Below, in pieces: positions 1 to 7,949 of a stretch of 41,563 bases of DNA (the first letter of the stretch is position 1; the number at the start of each line of letters is the position of its first letter). Both the position numbers and the translations under genes were made by a program. The stretch covers positions 1 to 41,563 of the forward strand of contig JAITLM010000027.1 in the NCBI GenBank assembly GCA_031277885.1, read 5' to 3'. Below the pieces are notes generated by a model. That model did no database searches, was not told where the DNA came from, and was given only the letters and a program-made list of their open reading frames with translations. The stretch comes from Microbacterium sp. GTDB lineage: Bacteria > Actinomycetota > Actinomycetes > Actinomycetales > Microbacteriaceae.

Positions 1-693
1 CATCTCACCGCCGGAGGAGAGCCGGGCTCGTACGATCCCGACCGTCCGCCGGGTCGCGCCCGGCTGAGCGGCGCCGAGGTGCAGTTCGCGCTGCCGGAGG
101 CGGACGGCGCGGGCCGTGCGGATCCGGCGCCTCGCCGCGGGCGCGGGACCGTACGAGCGGGGGCGCCCCTGTGGGAGCCTCGGGCGCTGCTCGTCGGCGT
201 GGTGAGCACGACCGCGTCGCGCACGGCCGAGACGCTCGCCGCGCGGTTCGGGCCCGGAGCGGTGCAGGCGCTCGGGGAGGGGAGGCCGGTGGTGCTGCCG
301 GACGGGGCGGGGCGGGCCGAAGCGACCGCCGCGACCGACGCGGATTCCGGTCGGATCCGTGCGGTCGGAACGGTCGGAGGGACCGGCTCCGGGCGGGACC
401 GCTCCGCGCGCCACGAGCGGGAGCCGGACGGTCTCCTCGTGCTCGTCGGCGATGCCGACGCCTGGCAGCGTCAGTACGCGCTCTGGCAGCGGGTCGTCCG
501 CACCGGCGAGGTCGTGGTGCTCGCCGAGGCCGCGCGCGACCTACGCACGCTCGTCGGGGTGCGCGAACTGCCGCCCTATGCGGCGCCGCACGCGGGGCGG
601 GCGTGGACCATCGATCGGGACGGTCGTCCGTCCCTGGTGATCCTCCCCGCCCCGCAGGGCGACCTCAGCCGAGCAACTCGTCCAGCGGAGTGA
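1..693 (+). CDS. FtsK/SpoIIIE-type protein, C-terminal part (5' truncated)
   Basis: The frame is open from base 1 to a TGA at 691-693, so the start lies outside the window. The visible part reads [18 protein letters not shown], the type of segment found near the end of FtsK/SpoIIIE-domain ATPases of actinobacteria (FtsK-like or ESX EccC-like), where the final strand of the motor domain follows a Pro-Gly-Arg-Ala turn. The remaining 180 or so residues form an alpha/beta region ([41 protein letters not shown]) resembling a last degenerate ATPase module. No Walker A motif lies in the visible part. The gene converges on alanine dehydrogenase and the two reading frames overlap by 29 bp. Family assignment is moderately secure; the exact role (chromosome translocation or secretion) cannot be decided here. 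Confidence 0.6.
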   Translation, partial: HLTAGGEPGSYDPDRPPGRARLSGAEVQFALPEADGAGRADPAPRRGRGTVRAGAPLWEPRALLVGVVSTTASRTAETLAARFGPGAVQALGEGRPVVLPDGAGRAEATAATDADSGRIRAVGTVGGTGSGRDRSARHEREPDGLLVLVGDADAWQRQYALWQRVVRTGEVVVLAEAARDLRTLVGVRELPPYAAPHAGRAWTIDRDGRPSLVILPAPQGDLSRATRPAE

Positions 694-1780
694 GCGGCAG
701 CTCGTGCGCGGTGGCCACGCCGGCGTTGGCGATCCTGCCGCCGGTCACGTTGAGACCGCCGGCCAGGGCGGCATCGGCGCGCAGTGCGGCCTGCCAGCCG
801 CGACCTGCGATCTGCCGCACGTACGGCAGAGTCGCGTTGGTGAGCGCAGAGGTGGACGTGTTCGGCACCGCGCCCGGCATGTTCGCCACGCAGTAGAACA
901 CGGTGTCGTGCACGCGGAACGTGGGGTCGTCGTGCGTGGTCGGGTGCGTGTCCTCGAAGCAGCCGCCCTGATCCACCGCGATGTCCACGAGCACGCTGCC
1001 CGGACGCATCTCGGCGACCATGTCGTTCGTGACCAGCTTCGGCGCCTTCGCCCCCGGGATCAGCACCGATCCGATGACGAGGTCCGAGTTCACGACCGCA
1101 CGACGCAGGTCGAGCGGGTTCGACGCCGCCGTCTTCACCCGGCCGCCGAAGAAGTCGTCCAGATAGCGCAGTCGCGCGATGTTGGTGTCGAAGATGGTCA
1201 CATCCGCGCCCATGCCCGCCGCGATCACGGCCGCGTTCGCGCCCGCGACACCGCCGCCGATCACGGTCACGGTGGCGGGACGGGTGCCGGGGACGCCCGA
1301 CATCAGCAGGCCGAGGCCGCCGTGCGAGCGCATCAGCGTGTTCGCGCCGACCAGCGGTGCGAGACGCCCCGCGACCTCGCTCATCGGGGCGAGCAGCGGC
1401 AGCGCACCCGACGCCAGTTGCACGGTCTCGTAGGCGATCGCCGTCATGCCCGACTCGGCGAGCCGGTCGGTGAGCGGACGGTCGGCGGCGAGGTGCAGAT
1501 ACGTGAACAGCACCAGGTCGCTGCGGAAGCGGTGGTACTCGCTGGCGATCGGCTCCTTCACCTTCAGCACCAGCTCGGCGCGGGCCCAGACCTCGTCGGC
1601 GTCGTCGAGCAGCGTCGCTCCCGCCTCCACGTAGTCGGCATCCGACATCGAGGAGCCGGCACCGGCGCCGGACTGCACGAAGACCTCATGACCGGCCTGC
1701 ACGAGATCGTGCACGCCGGCGGGCGTGAGGGCGACCCGGAACTCGTTGTTCTTCACCTCGCTGGGGACAGAGATCCTCAT
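665..1780 (-). CDS. ald: alanine dehydrogenase
   Basis: Catalyses NAD-dependent reversible deamination of L-alanine to pyruvate and ammonia in the cytoplasm. The 371 residues match the usual family length. The N-terminal substrate domain opens with [20 protein letters not shown] and has the catalytic-lysine segment LVLKVKEP and the catalytic-histidine segment LFTYLHLA. The NAD-binding Rossmann motif [18 protein letters not shown] is central, and the signature [17 protein letters not shown] follows. The ATG at 1780 has an AAAGGAG ribosome site at good spacing. It lies 49 bp downstream of the asparaginase gene on the same strand; a small GCCCC/GGGGC hairpin sits in that gap (1813-1827). Together the pair can turn asparagine and alanine into ammonia and central metabolites. 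Whether they share one transcript is inference. Confidence 0.95.
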   Translation of the reverse strand: MRISVPSEVKNNEFRVALTPAGVHDLVQAGHEVFVQSGAGAGSSMSDADYVEAGATLLDDADEVWARAELVLKVKEPIASEYHRFRSDLVLFTYLHLAADRPLTDRLAESGMTAIAYETVQLASGALPLLAPMSEVAGRLAPLVGANTLMRSHGGLGLLMSGVPGTRPATVTVIGGGVAGANAAVIAAGMGADVTIFDTNIARLRYLDDFFGGRVKTAASNPLDLRRAVVNSDLVIGSVLIPGAKAPKLVTNDMVAEMRPGSVLVDIAVDQGGCFEDTHPTTHDDPTFRVHDTVFYCVANMPGAVPNTSTSALTNATLPYVRQIAGRGWQAALRADAALAGGLNVTGGRIANAGVATAHELPLTPLDELLG

Positions 1781-1829
1781 CGTGGCTCCTTTCCTTCCCT
1801 AAGACGGGTACGGCCCCTTCTGGGGGCGC

Positions 1830-2825
1830 TCAGATTCCGGCACCGGGGCGGATGGCCCCCACGCCGCTGCCGCCTCCGAGGACGGCAAGTGGAAGGGCCG
1901 AGGCGAGGCCCTCGACCTGCGCGTCGGTCAGCGCGCCCGCGCGGGCGAGCAGGGTGGCGGCGACGATCGTCGCCGCGCGGCCGGAGCCGTCGAGCATCTT
2001 CAGGGCGACCGTGGCGCCGTTCGGCGCGACCATCACCATCACGCCCTCCGCGCCGTGCTTCGCGAACACGCCGAGCTTCTCGATCGCGATCGTGTCGGGG
2101 CGTCCCGGCCCCTCGATCGTCCACGGGTTCTCCCGGACCGTGCGCACCAGCGCACCCGCGACCCGGTGCAGGGCGAACGGCGAGCGCTCCGACGCGGTCC
2201 CGATGCGGTGCACGGCCCTGGCGAGGCCGGTGAGCGTGATGGCGTGCACGGGGGCGCCGCAACCGTCGATGGCCGTCGCCGCGACGCGCTCGCCGCTGAG
2301 GCGCTCGACGATGTCCTTGATGTGCACCTGCAGGGGGTGGCCCAGGTCGAGGTAGCCGGCGGTCGGCCAGCCGTTCGCGATGCAGGCGCGCAGCATCGTG
2401 GCGTGCTTGCCGGAGCAGTTCATCCGGATGCGCGCCTTGCCGGCGTGATCGCGCACGAGCTCGTCCCTCGTCGCCGAATCGCCGGGCCAGTCCGCAGGGC
2501 AGCCCAGGTCGTCCTCGGTGAGGCCGCCGGCAGCGAGGATCTCGCGCACCACGGCGACGTGCCGGTCGGTGCCGTTGTGGCTCGCCGTGGCGAGGCCGAG
2601 CTGCTCGCCCTCGAGCGGGGCACCGGCGGTCAGGCACGCGATCGCCTGCATCGGCTTCATGCTGGAGCGGGGCAGCACCAGTGCGTCGGAGTTGCCGTGG
2701 CGGACCACGACCTCGCCCTCCGGGGAGAGCACGACAGCCGCTCCGATGTGGCGGGATTCGACGAATCCGTTCCGTTCGACGACGGCGAGTTCCACGGCAT
2801 CCTGGACGGTCAGAGTCTGCACCAC
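1830..2825 (-). CDS. asparaginase (L-asparaginase II family)
   Basis: Predicted amidohydrolase of the asparaginase II family, releasing ammonia from asparagine. This is the thermolabile/R. etli-type fold and is unrelated to E. coli AnsA/AnsB. Family marks are ELAVVERNGFVESRH and the GAAVVLSPEGEVVVRHGN segment near the start, then RSSMKPMQAIACL, CSGKHATML and AIDGCGAPVHAI. The frame is open upstream to 2867, but a TAGGCT -10 element at 2838-2833 lies inside that extension. I therefore start at the GTG at 2825, the first base of the predicted leaderless transcript; a second GTG follows directly. This gives 331 residues, normal for the family. It precedes ald on the same strand. Confidence 0.85.
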   Translation of the reverse strand: MVQTLTVQDAVELAVVERNGFVESRHIGAAVVLSPEGEVVVRHGNSDALVLPRSSMKPMQAIACLTAGAPLEGEQLGLATASHNGTDRHVAVVREILAAGGLTEDDLGCPADWPGDSATRDELVRDHAGKARIRMNCSGKHATMLRACIANGWPTAGYLDLGHPLQVHIKDIVERLSGERVAATAIDGCGAPVHAITLTGLARAVHRIGTASERSPFALHRVAGALVRTVRENPWTIEGPGRPDTIAIEKLGVFAKHGAEGVMVMVAPNGATVALKMLDGSGRAATIVAATLLARAGALTDAQVEGLASALPLAVLGGGSGVGAIRPGAGI

Positions 2826-2832
2826 GAGTGCC

Positions 2833-2838
2833 AGCCTA
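2833..2838 (-). promoter_or_regulatory. -10 element, asparaginase
   Basis: TAGGCT followed by 7 nt and then the GTG start codon at 2825. This spacing places the transcription start at or next to the start codon, predicting a leaderless mRNA. No convincing -35 box is visible. Confidence 0.6.
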
Positions 2839-2893
2839 GTGGGCGCGCGCACCGCCGCCCGGCGCATTTCGACCGGGGCGGGCGCGATCCTGG

Positions 2894-2899
2894 CACGAT
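2894..2899 (+). promoter_or_regulatory. weak -10 element, OsmC-family gene
   Basis: CACGAT exactly 6 nt before the ATG at 2906. It departs from TANNNT only at the first base and has the same spacing as the stronger leaderless promoters in the window. No Shine-Dalgarno site precedes this gene. Confidence 0.35.
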
Positions 2900-2905
2900 G
2901 GATCC

Positions 2906-3391
2906 ATGACCCTCGGCACGCATCGCTACGCCCTCCGCACCACCTGGACCGGGAACCGGGGCACGGGCACCTCGGGCTATCGCGACTACGACCGCGCGAG
3001 CACCATCAGCGTCGAGGGCAAGCCGGACCTCCTGGCGTCCTCCGACAAGCCGTTCCGCGGGGATCCCGCCCGCTGGAACCCCGAGGACATGCTGCTCGCG
3101 GCGCTCAGCGAATGCCACCTGCTGAGCTACCTCCACGCGTGCGTGACGGCCGGCGTGGTCGTCGTCGACTACCGCGACGAAGCCACCGGCACGATGCAGG
3201 AGGATGGGCGCGGCGGCGGCGCATTCACCGAGGTGACGCTGCATCCGGTGGTCACGGTCGCCGCCGAGTCCATGCGCGCGGCCGCCGAGGCCGCGCACGC
3301 GCAGGCCAACGCCTGGTGCTTCATCGCGAACTCGGTGTCGTTCCCGGTGCATCACGAGGCGACGATCCTCGTCGCGGATCCTGTCGTCTGA
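2906..3391 (+). CDS. OsmC family peroxidase-like protein
   Basis: A 161-residue OsmC/Ohr-fold protein; members of this family reduce organic hydroperoxides with a reactive cysteine pair. The N-terminal half carries the OsmC beta-region (LGTHRYALRTTWTGNRGTGT) and NPEDMLLAALSECHLL, placing the first cysteine at about residue 70. The second conserved cysteine is in NAWCFIANS at about residue 138, matching the peroxidatic/resolving pair of the family. Another cysteine lies at about residue 79. It is a stand-alone gene, divergent from the asparaginase. The ATG is preceded by a weak leaderless-type promoter rather than a ribosome site. Substrate is not evident; it could be an uncharacterised OsmC subfamily rather than OsmC itself. 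Confidence 0.85.
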   Translation: MTLGTHRYALRTTWTGNRGTGTSGYRDYDRASTISVEGKPDLLASSDKPFRGDPARWNPEDMLLAALSECHLLSYLHACVTAGVVVVDYRDEATGTMQEDGRGGGAFTEVTLHPVVTVAAESMRAAAEAAHAQANAWCFIANSVSFPVHHEATILVADPVV

Positions 3392-3429
3392 TCGCGGATC
3401 CACCGGTCGGCCGGGTGCGACCGGCGCGG

Positions 3430-4236
3430 TCAGCGCCGCTCGTGCGGCAGGGCCTGCTTGATCTTCTCGATCGCGCCCTGCGCCGGAACCTCGTTGTAGA
3501 CGCCGGCCAGCTCCTGCTCGCTCAGCGCATGGATCGCGGCCATGATCTCATCGGTTGCGCCGCGACGGGCGCGGCCCGAGGTCGCGGGGCCGTGGTGCGA
3601 GAGGTCCAGGGGCTCCCCGAAGCGGATCGTGACCTTCGAGCCGATCTTGGGCATGCTCGCCCCGACGGGCATCGCCTTGTCGGTGCCGATCACGCCGACC
3701 GGCACGACCTTCGCACCCGTCTGCAGCGCGAGGAACGCCGCACCGGTGCGTCCCTTGTACAGGCGGCCGTCGGTCGAGCGCGTGCCCTCGGGGTACAGCG
3801 CGACGGCGAGACCCTGCTCCAGCAGCTTGCGCTGCTCGTCCAGCGCGTCCAGCGCGGCCTGCCCCGCGCCCCGGCGCACCGGGATCGCACCGACCGCGCG
3901 CATGAAGTTCGCCACGAAGCGACCCTTGAGGCTCGTGCCCTCGAAGTAGCTCGACTTCGCGAGGAAATGCACGCGCCGGGGGGCGGCGACGGGGATCGCG
4001 ATCGAGTCGATGAAGGAGAGATGGTTCGAGGCGATGATGATCGGGCCGTCCATCGGCACGTTCGCGCGGCCCTCGATACGGGGGCGGTAGATGAGCCGCG
4101 TGAGCGGGATCAGGATCATCCGGCCGAGCAGGTAGGTCGCACCGGCGCGATGCACCTCTTCGTCTTCGTCCTGGTGCTGATCCGCGACGGCTTCGTCGCG
4201 GGCCGCAGACGCTGCGGGTTCGGATTCCGGGGTCAC
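3430..4236 (-). CDS. 1-acyl-sn-glycerol-3-phosphate acyltransferase family (PlsC-like)
   Basis: Membrane-associated acyltransferase of the PlsC/lysophospholipid family, expected to transfer an acyl chain to lysophosphatidate in phospholipid synthesis. After an acidic, disordered N-terminus (about 30 residues) there is a hydrophobic segment YLLGRMILIPLTRLI. The catalytic NHxxxxD motif follows as NHLSFID at residues 71-77, FLAKSSYFEG comes next, and the substrate-binding motif YPEGTRS is at about 148-154. Length 268 is normal. The GTG at 4236 follows a TAGCCT -10 element by exactly 6 nt, which fixes the start as leaderless. It is divergent from the FKBP lipoprotein. The precise acyl acceptor is not known. 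Confidence 0.88.
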   Translation of the reverse strand: MTPESEPAASAARDEAVADQHQDEDEEVHRAGATYLLGRMILIPLTRLIYRPRIEGRANVPMDGPIIIASNHLSFIDSIAIPVAAPRRVHFLAKSSYFEGTSLKGRFVANFMRAVGAIPVRRGAGQAALDALDEQRKLLEQGLAVALYPEGTRSTDGRLYKGRTGAAFLALQTGAKVVPVGVIGTDKAMPVGASMPKIGSKVTIRFGEPLDLSHHGPATSGRARRGATDEIMAAIHALSEQELAGVYNEVPAQGAIEKIKQALPHERR

Positions 4237-4242
4237 CAGACA

Positions 4243-4248
4243 AGGCTA
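4243..4248 (-). promoter_or_regulatory. -10 element, PlsC-like gene
   Basis: TAGCCT, then 6 nt, then the GTG start at 4236; predicts a leaderless transcript. Confidence 0.6.
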
Positions 4249-4380
4249 GATCAGGATCCATTCCGTGATCGGAATGCGCTCGCGCGGCGGAGAGTCGCGC
4301 AGAATCGCCCTGCCTCCCAGCGGCGGCAAAGCCCGATAGGGCAGGATAGGCGGGTTCGTCTCTACGTCTCGAGGTCCTCC

Positions 4381-5349
4381 GTGCGCATCCGCCTTGCCGC
4401 TGCTCTCTCCGCCGTCGCAGCGACGGCCCTCCTGCTCTCCGGCTGTGCCGGTGCCGGGAACCCCTCCGCATCCCCGTCGCCGTCCGCCTCGTCGTCGTGC
4501 CTGCTCGATGCGAAGCCGGGAAAGACCTCCGACGCGGTCAAGGTCGACGGCGAGGGTAAGGACCTGAAGATCACGGTGCCGGCCGGTACGGACATCGACG
4601 CCGCCACGTCCGTCGAGCGCACGATCCTGAAGAAGGGCGACGGCAAGAACGTCGTCGCCGGAGACCTGGTCTCCGTGCAGTACCGTCTCGTGAAGGCCGC
4701 CGACGGCTCCGCCCTGGACTCGAGCGAGCGGGGCGCGGGCGATCAGCTCCCGATCCTGCTCGACCCGAACCAGCAGTCGCTCTTCGTCGTGGCTCTGGAA
4801 TGCCAGCCGGTCGGATCCTCCGTCGTCCTCGCCGTGCCCGGCAAGCTCCTCGGCCAGGGCCAGCCGTCCGTCGTGGTCTACGCGCAGTCCACGAAGAAGC
4901 TCCCGACCGTCGCCAGCGGCAAGGAGGTCGCCCCCGTCGCGGGGATGCCGACCGTGAAGCTCGCCAAGGACGGTTCGCCCGACATCACGATCCCCAAGTC
5001 GGACCCGCCGACCGAGACGAAGATCGCTGATCTCAAGCAGGGCGACGGGCCGACCGTGGGCAGCGGCGACTTCGTGATCGTGCAGTACCGCGGCGTGACC
5101 TGGGCCGACGGCAAGGAGTTCGACTCCAGCTGGAAGCGGGGGACTCCGGCGCAGTTCCAGACCACCGGTGTCGTGCCCGGCTTCAAGAAGGCGCTCGAGG
5201 GTCAGAAGGTCGGCTCGCAGGTGCTCGTCGTGATCCCGCCGGCCGACGGGTACGGAGATCAGGCGCAGTCGTCCATCCCCGCCAACTCGACCCTGGTGTT
5301 CGTGATCGACATCCTCGGCACGCTGCCGTCGGCGGCGCCCGCGCAGTGA
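4381..5349 (+). CDS. FKBP-type peptidyl-prolyl isomerase lipoprotein, two FKBP domains
   Basis: Exported prolyl isomerase, predicted to catalyse cis-trans isomerisation of Xaa-Pro bonds at the outer face of the membrane. Starting at the GTG at 4381 (a GAGG lies 6-7 nt upstream), it has a basic n-region, a hydrophobic stretch and a lipobox LLSGC with the lipidated Cys at residue 22, then a Ser/Pro-rich linker. Two FKBP modules follow. The first (roughly residues 75-155) has VSVQYRLVKAADGSALDSS but no GYG motif and looks degenerate. The second (roughly 220-322) is canonical, with FDSSW, VVPGFKKALEGQKVGSQ and IPPADGYG. Total 322 residues. The frame is open far upstream, but that extension has no signal peptide and is not credible as coding. 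A strong terminator follows. Confidence 0.88.
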   Translation: MRIRLAAALSAVAATALLLSGCAGAGNPSASPSPSASSSCLLDAKPGKTSDAVKVDGEGKDLKITVPAGTDIDAATSVERTILKKGDGKNVVAGDLVSVQYRLVKAADGSALDSSERGAGDQLPILLDPNQQSLFVVALECQPVGSSVVLAVPGKLLGQGQPSVVVYAQSTKKLPTVASGKEVAPVAGMPTVKLAKDGSPDITIPKSDPPTETKIADLKQGDGPTVGSGDFVIVQYRGVTWADGKEFDSSWKRGTPAQFQTTGVVPGFKKALEGQKVGSQVLVVIPPADGYGDQAQSSIPANSTLVFVIDILGTLPSAAPAQ

Positions 5350-5364
5350 TCCGCTCCTGACCCT

Positions 5365-5405
5365 GAACGGGGCCCGCCGCGTCACCGACGCGGCGGGCCC
5401 CGTTC
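5365..5405 (+). terminator. intrinsic terminator after FKBP gene
   Basis: A perfect 19-bp inverted repeat (5365-5383 and 5387-5405) with a 3-nt loop, 16 nt after the stop codon, followed by CGCTCT rather than a long T-run, as is common in high-GC actinobacteria. It ends 20 bp before the dxr -10 element and so insulates dxr. Confidence 0.85.
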
Positions 5406-5424
5406 GCTCTGAGGGCGCACGGCC

Positions 5425-5430
5425 TAGGCT
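5425..5430 (+). promoter_or_regulatory. -10 element, dxr
   Basis: TAGGCT, 6 nt, ATG at 5437; predicts a leaderless dxr mRNA. No ribosome-binding site is present. Confidence 0.65.
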
Positions 5431-5436
5431 GAGGCC

Positions 5437-6522
5437 ATGCGTCGCGTCCTCATCCTCGGCTCCACCGGCTCCATCGGCACTCAGGCCCTCGACGTGATCA
5501 GGGCGAATCCGGACCGTTTCGAACTGGTCGGCCTCGCCGCGGGCACGCAGGCGGACCTGCTGGAGCAGCAGGCCGAGGAGTTCGGGGTGGACGACACGGC
5601 TCTCGGCGCGGCCGAGGCCGAGCAGCTGGTCCGGGATGTCGAGGCCGACGTGGTGCTCAACGCGATCACCGGCTCCATCGGGCTCGGGTCGACGATCGCC
5701 GCGCTCAAGGCCGGCCGCACCCTGGCGCTCGCCAACAAGGAGTCGTTGATCGTCGGCGGCACTCTCGTGACGGGGCTCGCGGAACCCGGTCAGATCGTGC
5801 CGGTCGACTCCGAGCACTCCGCGCTCGCGCAGGCGCTGCGGTCGGGCACGAAGCAGGAGGTCCGCCGGCTCGTCGTGACGGCGTCGGGAGGGCCCTTCCG
5901 CGGCCGGTCCCGCGAGGAGATGGCCGCGGTCACCCCGGCGGAGGCGCTTGCACATCCCACCTGGGACATGGGGCGCATGGTCACCACGAATTCGGCGACG
6001 CTCGTGAACAAGGGGCTCGAGGTGATCGAGGCGCACCTGCTGTTCGATGTGGACTACGAGCGAATCGAGGTCGTCGTGCATCCGCAGTCGATCGTGCACT
6101 CGATGGTGGAGTTCGTCGATGGATCGACGATCGCGCAGGCCTCTCCGCCCGACATGCGCCTGCCGATCTCGCTGGGCCTGGACTGGCCGAACCGTGTGGG
6201 CGGCGTCGGCCGGCCGATCGACTGGACCAAGGCCGCGAGCTGGACGTTCGAACCCCTCGACAACGCGGCCTTCCCGTCGGTCGCCCTGGCGAAGCACGTC
6301 GGCCGGGCCGGGCGCACCTTCCCGGCCGTCTACAACGCCGCGAACGAGCAGGCCGTGAACGCGTTCCACGAGGGGCGGCTGAGCTTCCTCGCGATCGTGG
6401 ACACGATCCAGCGCGTCGTCGACGCCCACGAGCCGCCCGACGAGCTCACGGTCGAGTCGCTGGCCGCCGCCGAGGCGTGGGCGCGGGCGACCGCAGACCG
6501 GATGATCGCCGCTCAGGCGTGA
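5437..6522 (+). CDS. dxr: 1-deoxy-D-xylulose 5-phosphate reductoisomerase
   Basis: Second enzyme of the MEP isoprenoid pathway: converts DXP to 2-C-methyl-D-erythritol 4-phosphate with NADPH. The N-terminal NADPH-binding motif is [28 protein letters not shown] and the metal site [12 protein letters not shown] follow, then the TASGGPFR loop, AHPTWDMG and [14 protein letters not shown]. Length is 361 residues, slightly short of E. coli Dxr but typical for actinobacteria. It starts from a leaderless promoter and is followed after 85 bp by the M50 protease gene with its own promoter. The dxr - site-2 protease - ispG neighbourhood is conserved in actinobacteria, and here ispG lies further on, beyond trpEG. 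Confidence 0.97.
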   Translation: MRRVLILGSTGSIGTQALDVIRANPDRFELVGLAAGTQADLLEQQAEEFGVDDTALGAAEAEQLVRDVEADVVLNAITGSIGLGSTIAALKAGRTLALANKESLIVGGTLVTGLAEPGQIVPVDSEHSALAQALRSGTKQEVRRLVVTASGGPFRGRSREEMAAVTPAEALAHPTWDMGRMVTTNSATLVNKGLEVIEAHLLFDVDYERIEVVVHPQSIVHSMVEFVDGSTIAQASPPDMRLPISLGLDWPNRVGGVGRPIDWTKAASWTFEPLDNAAFPSVALAKHVGRAGRTFPAVYNAANEQAVNAFHEGRLSFLAIVDTIQRVVDAHEPPDELTVESLAAAEAWARATADRMIAAQA

Positions 6523-6595
6523 CCCACCGGACCCGATCCTCCGGATCCGGGCGAGTGCACAGCCCCGGCACGGCCGTTTCCTAGCCCCGCACCGG

Positions 6596-6601
6596 TAACG
6601 T
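6596..6601 (+). promoter_or_regulatory. -10 element, M50 protease
   Basis: TAACGT, 6 nt, GTG at 6608; leaderless-type spacing. Confidence 0.6.
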
Positions 6602-6607
6602 GGCGGG

Positions 6608-7939
6608 GTGGAGATCCTGCTATACATCGGCGGCCTGCTGTTCGTGCTGGTCGGACTCGGTGTCTCGATCGCCCTGCACGAGCTCGGGCACCTCGTTCCC
6701 GCCAAGCTGTTCGGCGTGCACGTCGGCCAGTACATGATCGGCTTCGGTCCGCGCCTGTTCTCCAAGAAGATCGGCGAGACCGAGTACGGCGTCAAGGCGC
6801 TGCCGGTCGGCGGCTTCATCTCGATGTCCGGCATGTACCCGCCCTCGCCGGGCGAGCAGGACGATGGCGCAGGGCGGAGCCGGTCGCGCGGCGCGTTCCG
6901 CACCCTCATCCAGGATGCGAGGGCCGCGAACGACGAGACCATCGACCCCGAGCGCGCGAGCCGCGTCTTCTACCTGCTGCCGGTGTGGAAGCGGGTCATC
7001 GTCATGTTCGGCGGCCCGTTCATGAACCTCGTCCTCGCGGTCGTGACCTTCACGGTGCTGCTGAGCGGCATCGGACTCCAGCAGGGCACGACCACGATCG
7101 CCTCGGTCTCGGAGTGCGTGCTTCCGGCGGGATCCACCCAGACGTCGTGCTCCGCATCGGATCCGGTGGCGCCCGCGGCGCAGGCCGGAGTCAAGCCGGG
7201 GGACAGGATCATCTCGGTCGGCGGGAAGGACGTCAGCACCTTCGCCGAGGCCAGCGCGATCATCCAGGCCTCACCCGGCAAGGCCCTCCCTCTCGTCGTC
7301 GAGCGCGACGGATCCCGGCTCACGCTGCAGCTGACGCCCGTCGCCGCCCAGCGCCAGGAGGCGGATGCCAACGGGCGCGCGGTCGTGGACGACAAGGGCA
7401 ACGCCGTGATGCACACGGTCGGCTACGCCGGAGTCGGCGCGCAGCTCGCCTACGTGCAGCAGCCGCTCTCCGCCGGTTTCGATCAGGCGATGGCGAACAC
7501 CGGGGCGGTCGTGCAGCTCATCGGCAACCTGCCGGTGCGGCTATGGGACGTGGGCGTCTCGCTGGTCACCAACACTCCGCGGGACCCGAACGGACCGCTC
7601 AGCGTGATCGGGGTCGGCCGCATCGCCGGCGAGGTCGCGGCGGCCGATGCTCCGCTCCTGAACCGCTTCGCCGTGCTGCTGAGCCTCATGGGGTCGCTGA
7701 ACATCGCGCTGTTCGTGTTCAACCTGATCCCGCTGCTGCCCCTGGACGGCGGGCACATCGTGGTCGCGCTGTGGGACGGGCTGAAGCGCGCCTGGGCCAA
7801 GGTAGCGGGGCGTCCGAAGCCCAAGCCCGTCGACGCCACCCGGCTCGTGCCGTTGACGATCGTCGTGGCGGCCCTGCTGGTCGGCATGGGCGGCCTGCTG
7901 CTCGTCGCCGATCTGTTCCACCCGGTGACGCTCGGCTGA
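6608..7939 (+). CDS. M50 site-2 metalloprotease (RseP/Rip1 family)
   Basis: Intramembrane zinc protease that cuts anti-sigma factors or other membrane proteins inside the bilayer. The zinc motif HELGH is at residues 24-28 in the first membrane segment (VLVGLGVSIALHELGHLVPA). GFGPRLFSKK and LPVGGFISMSGMYPP are typical of the family. A single PDZ domain (GVKPGDRIISVGGKDVSTF, around residues 195-255) follows a second membrane helix. The third zinc ligand is in LIPLLPLDGGHIVVALWDG near the C-terminus, followed by a last helix. At 443 residues it resembles mycobacterial Rip1. The GTG start follows a leaderless promoter. Its stop codon is only 4 bp from that of convergent trpEG. Confidence 0.93.
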   Translation: MEILLYIGGLLFVLVGLGVSIALHELGHLVPAKLFGVHVGQYMIGFGPRLFSKKIGETEYGVKALPVGGFISMSGMYPPSPGEQDDGAGRSRSRGAFRTLIQDARAANDETIDPERASRVFYLLPVWKRVIVMFGGPFMNLVLAVVTFTVLLSGIGLQQGTTTIASVSECVLPAGSTQTSCSASDPVAPAAQAGVKPGDRIISVGGKDVSTFAEASAIIQASPGKALPLVVERDGSRLTLQLTPVAAQRQEADANGRAVVDDKGNAVMHTVGYAGVGAQLAYVQQPLSAGFDQAMANTGAVVQLIGNLPVRLWDVGVSLVTNTPRDPNGPLSVIGVGRIAGEVAAADAPLLNRFAVLLSLMGSLNIALFVFNLIPLLPLDGGHIVVALWDGLKRAWAKVAGRPKPKPVDATRLVPLTIVVAALLVGMGGLLLVADLFHPVTLG

Positions 7940-7949
7940 GCTCTCAGCC
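7934..7949. terminator. small palindrome spanning two convergent stop codons
   Basis: GGCTGAG-CT-CTCAGCC: a 7-bp inverted repeat that contains the stop codons of both the M50 gene and trpEG. Each strand forms the same hairpin, so it could act as a minimal bidirectional terminator. There is no room for anything larger. Confidence 0.35.

Noticed and set aside
4246..6942. An 898-codon minus-strand open frame
   Set aside because: Covers the FKBP gene and dxr in antisense; composition is Arg/Asp/His-rich without any motif.
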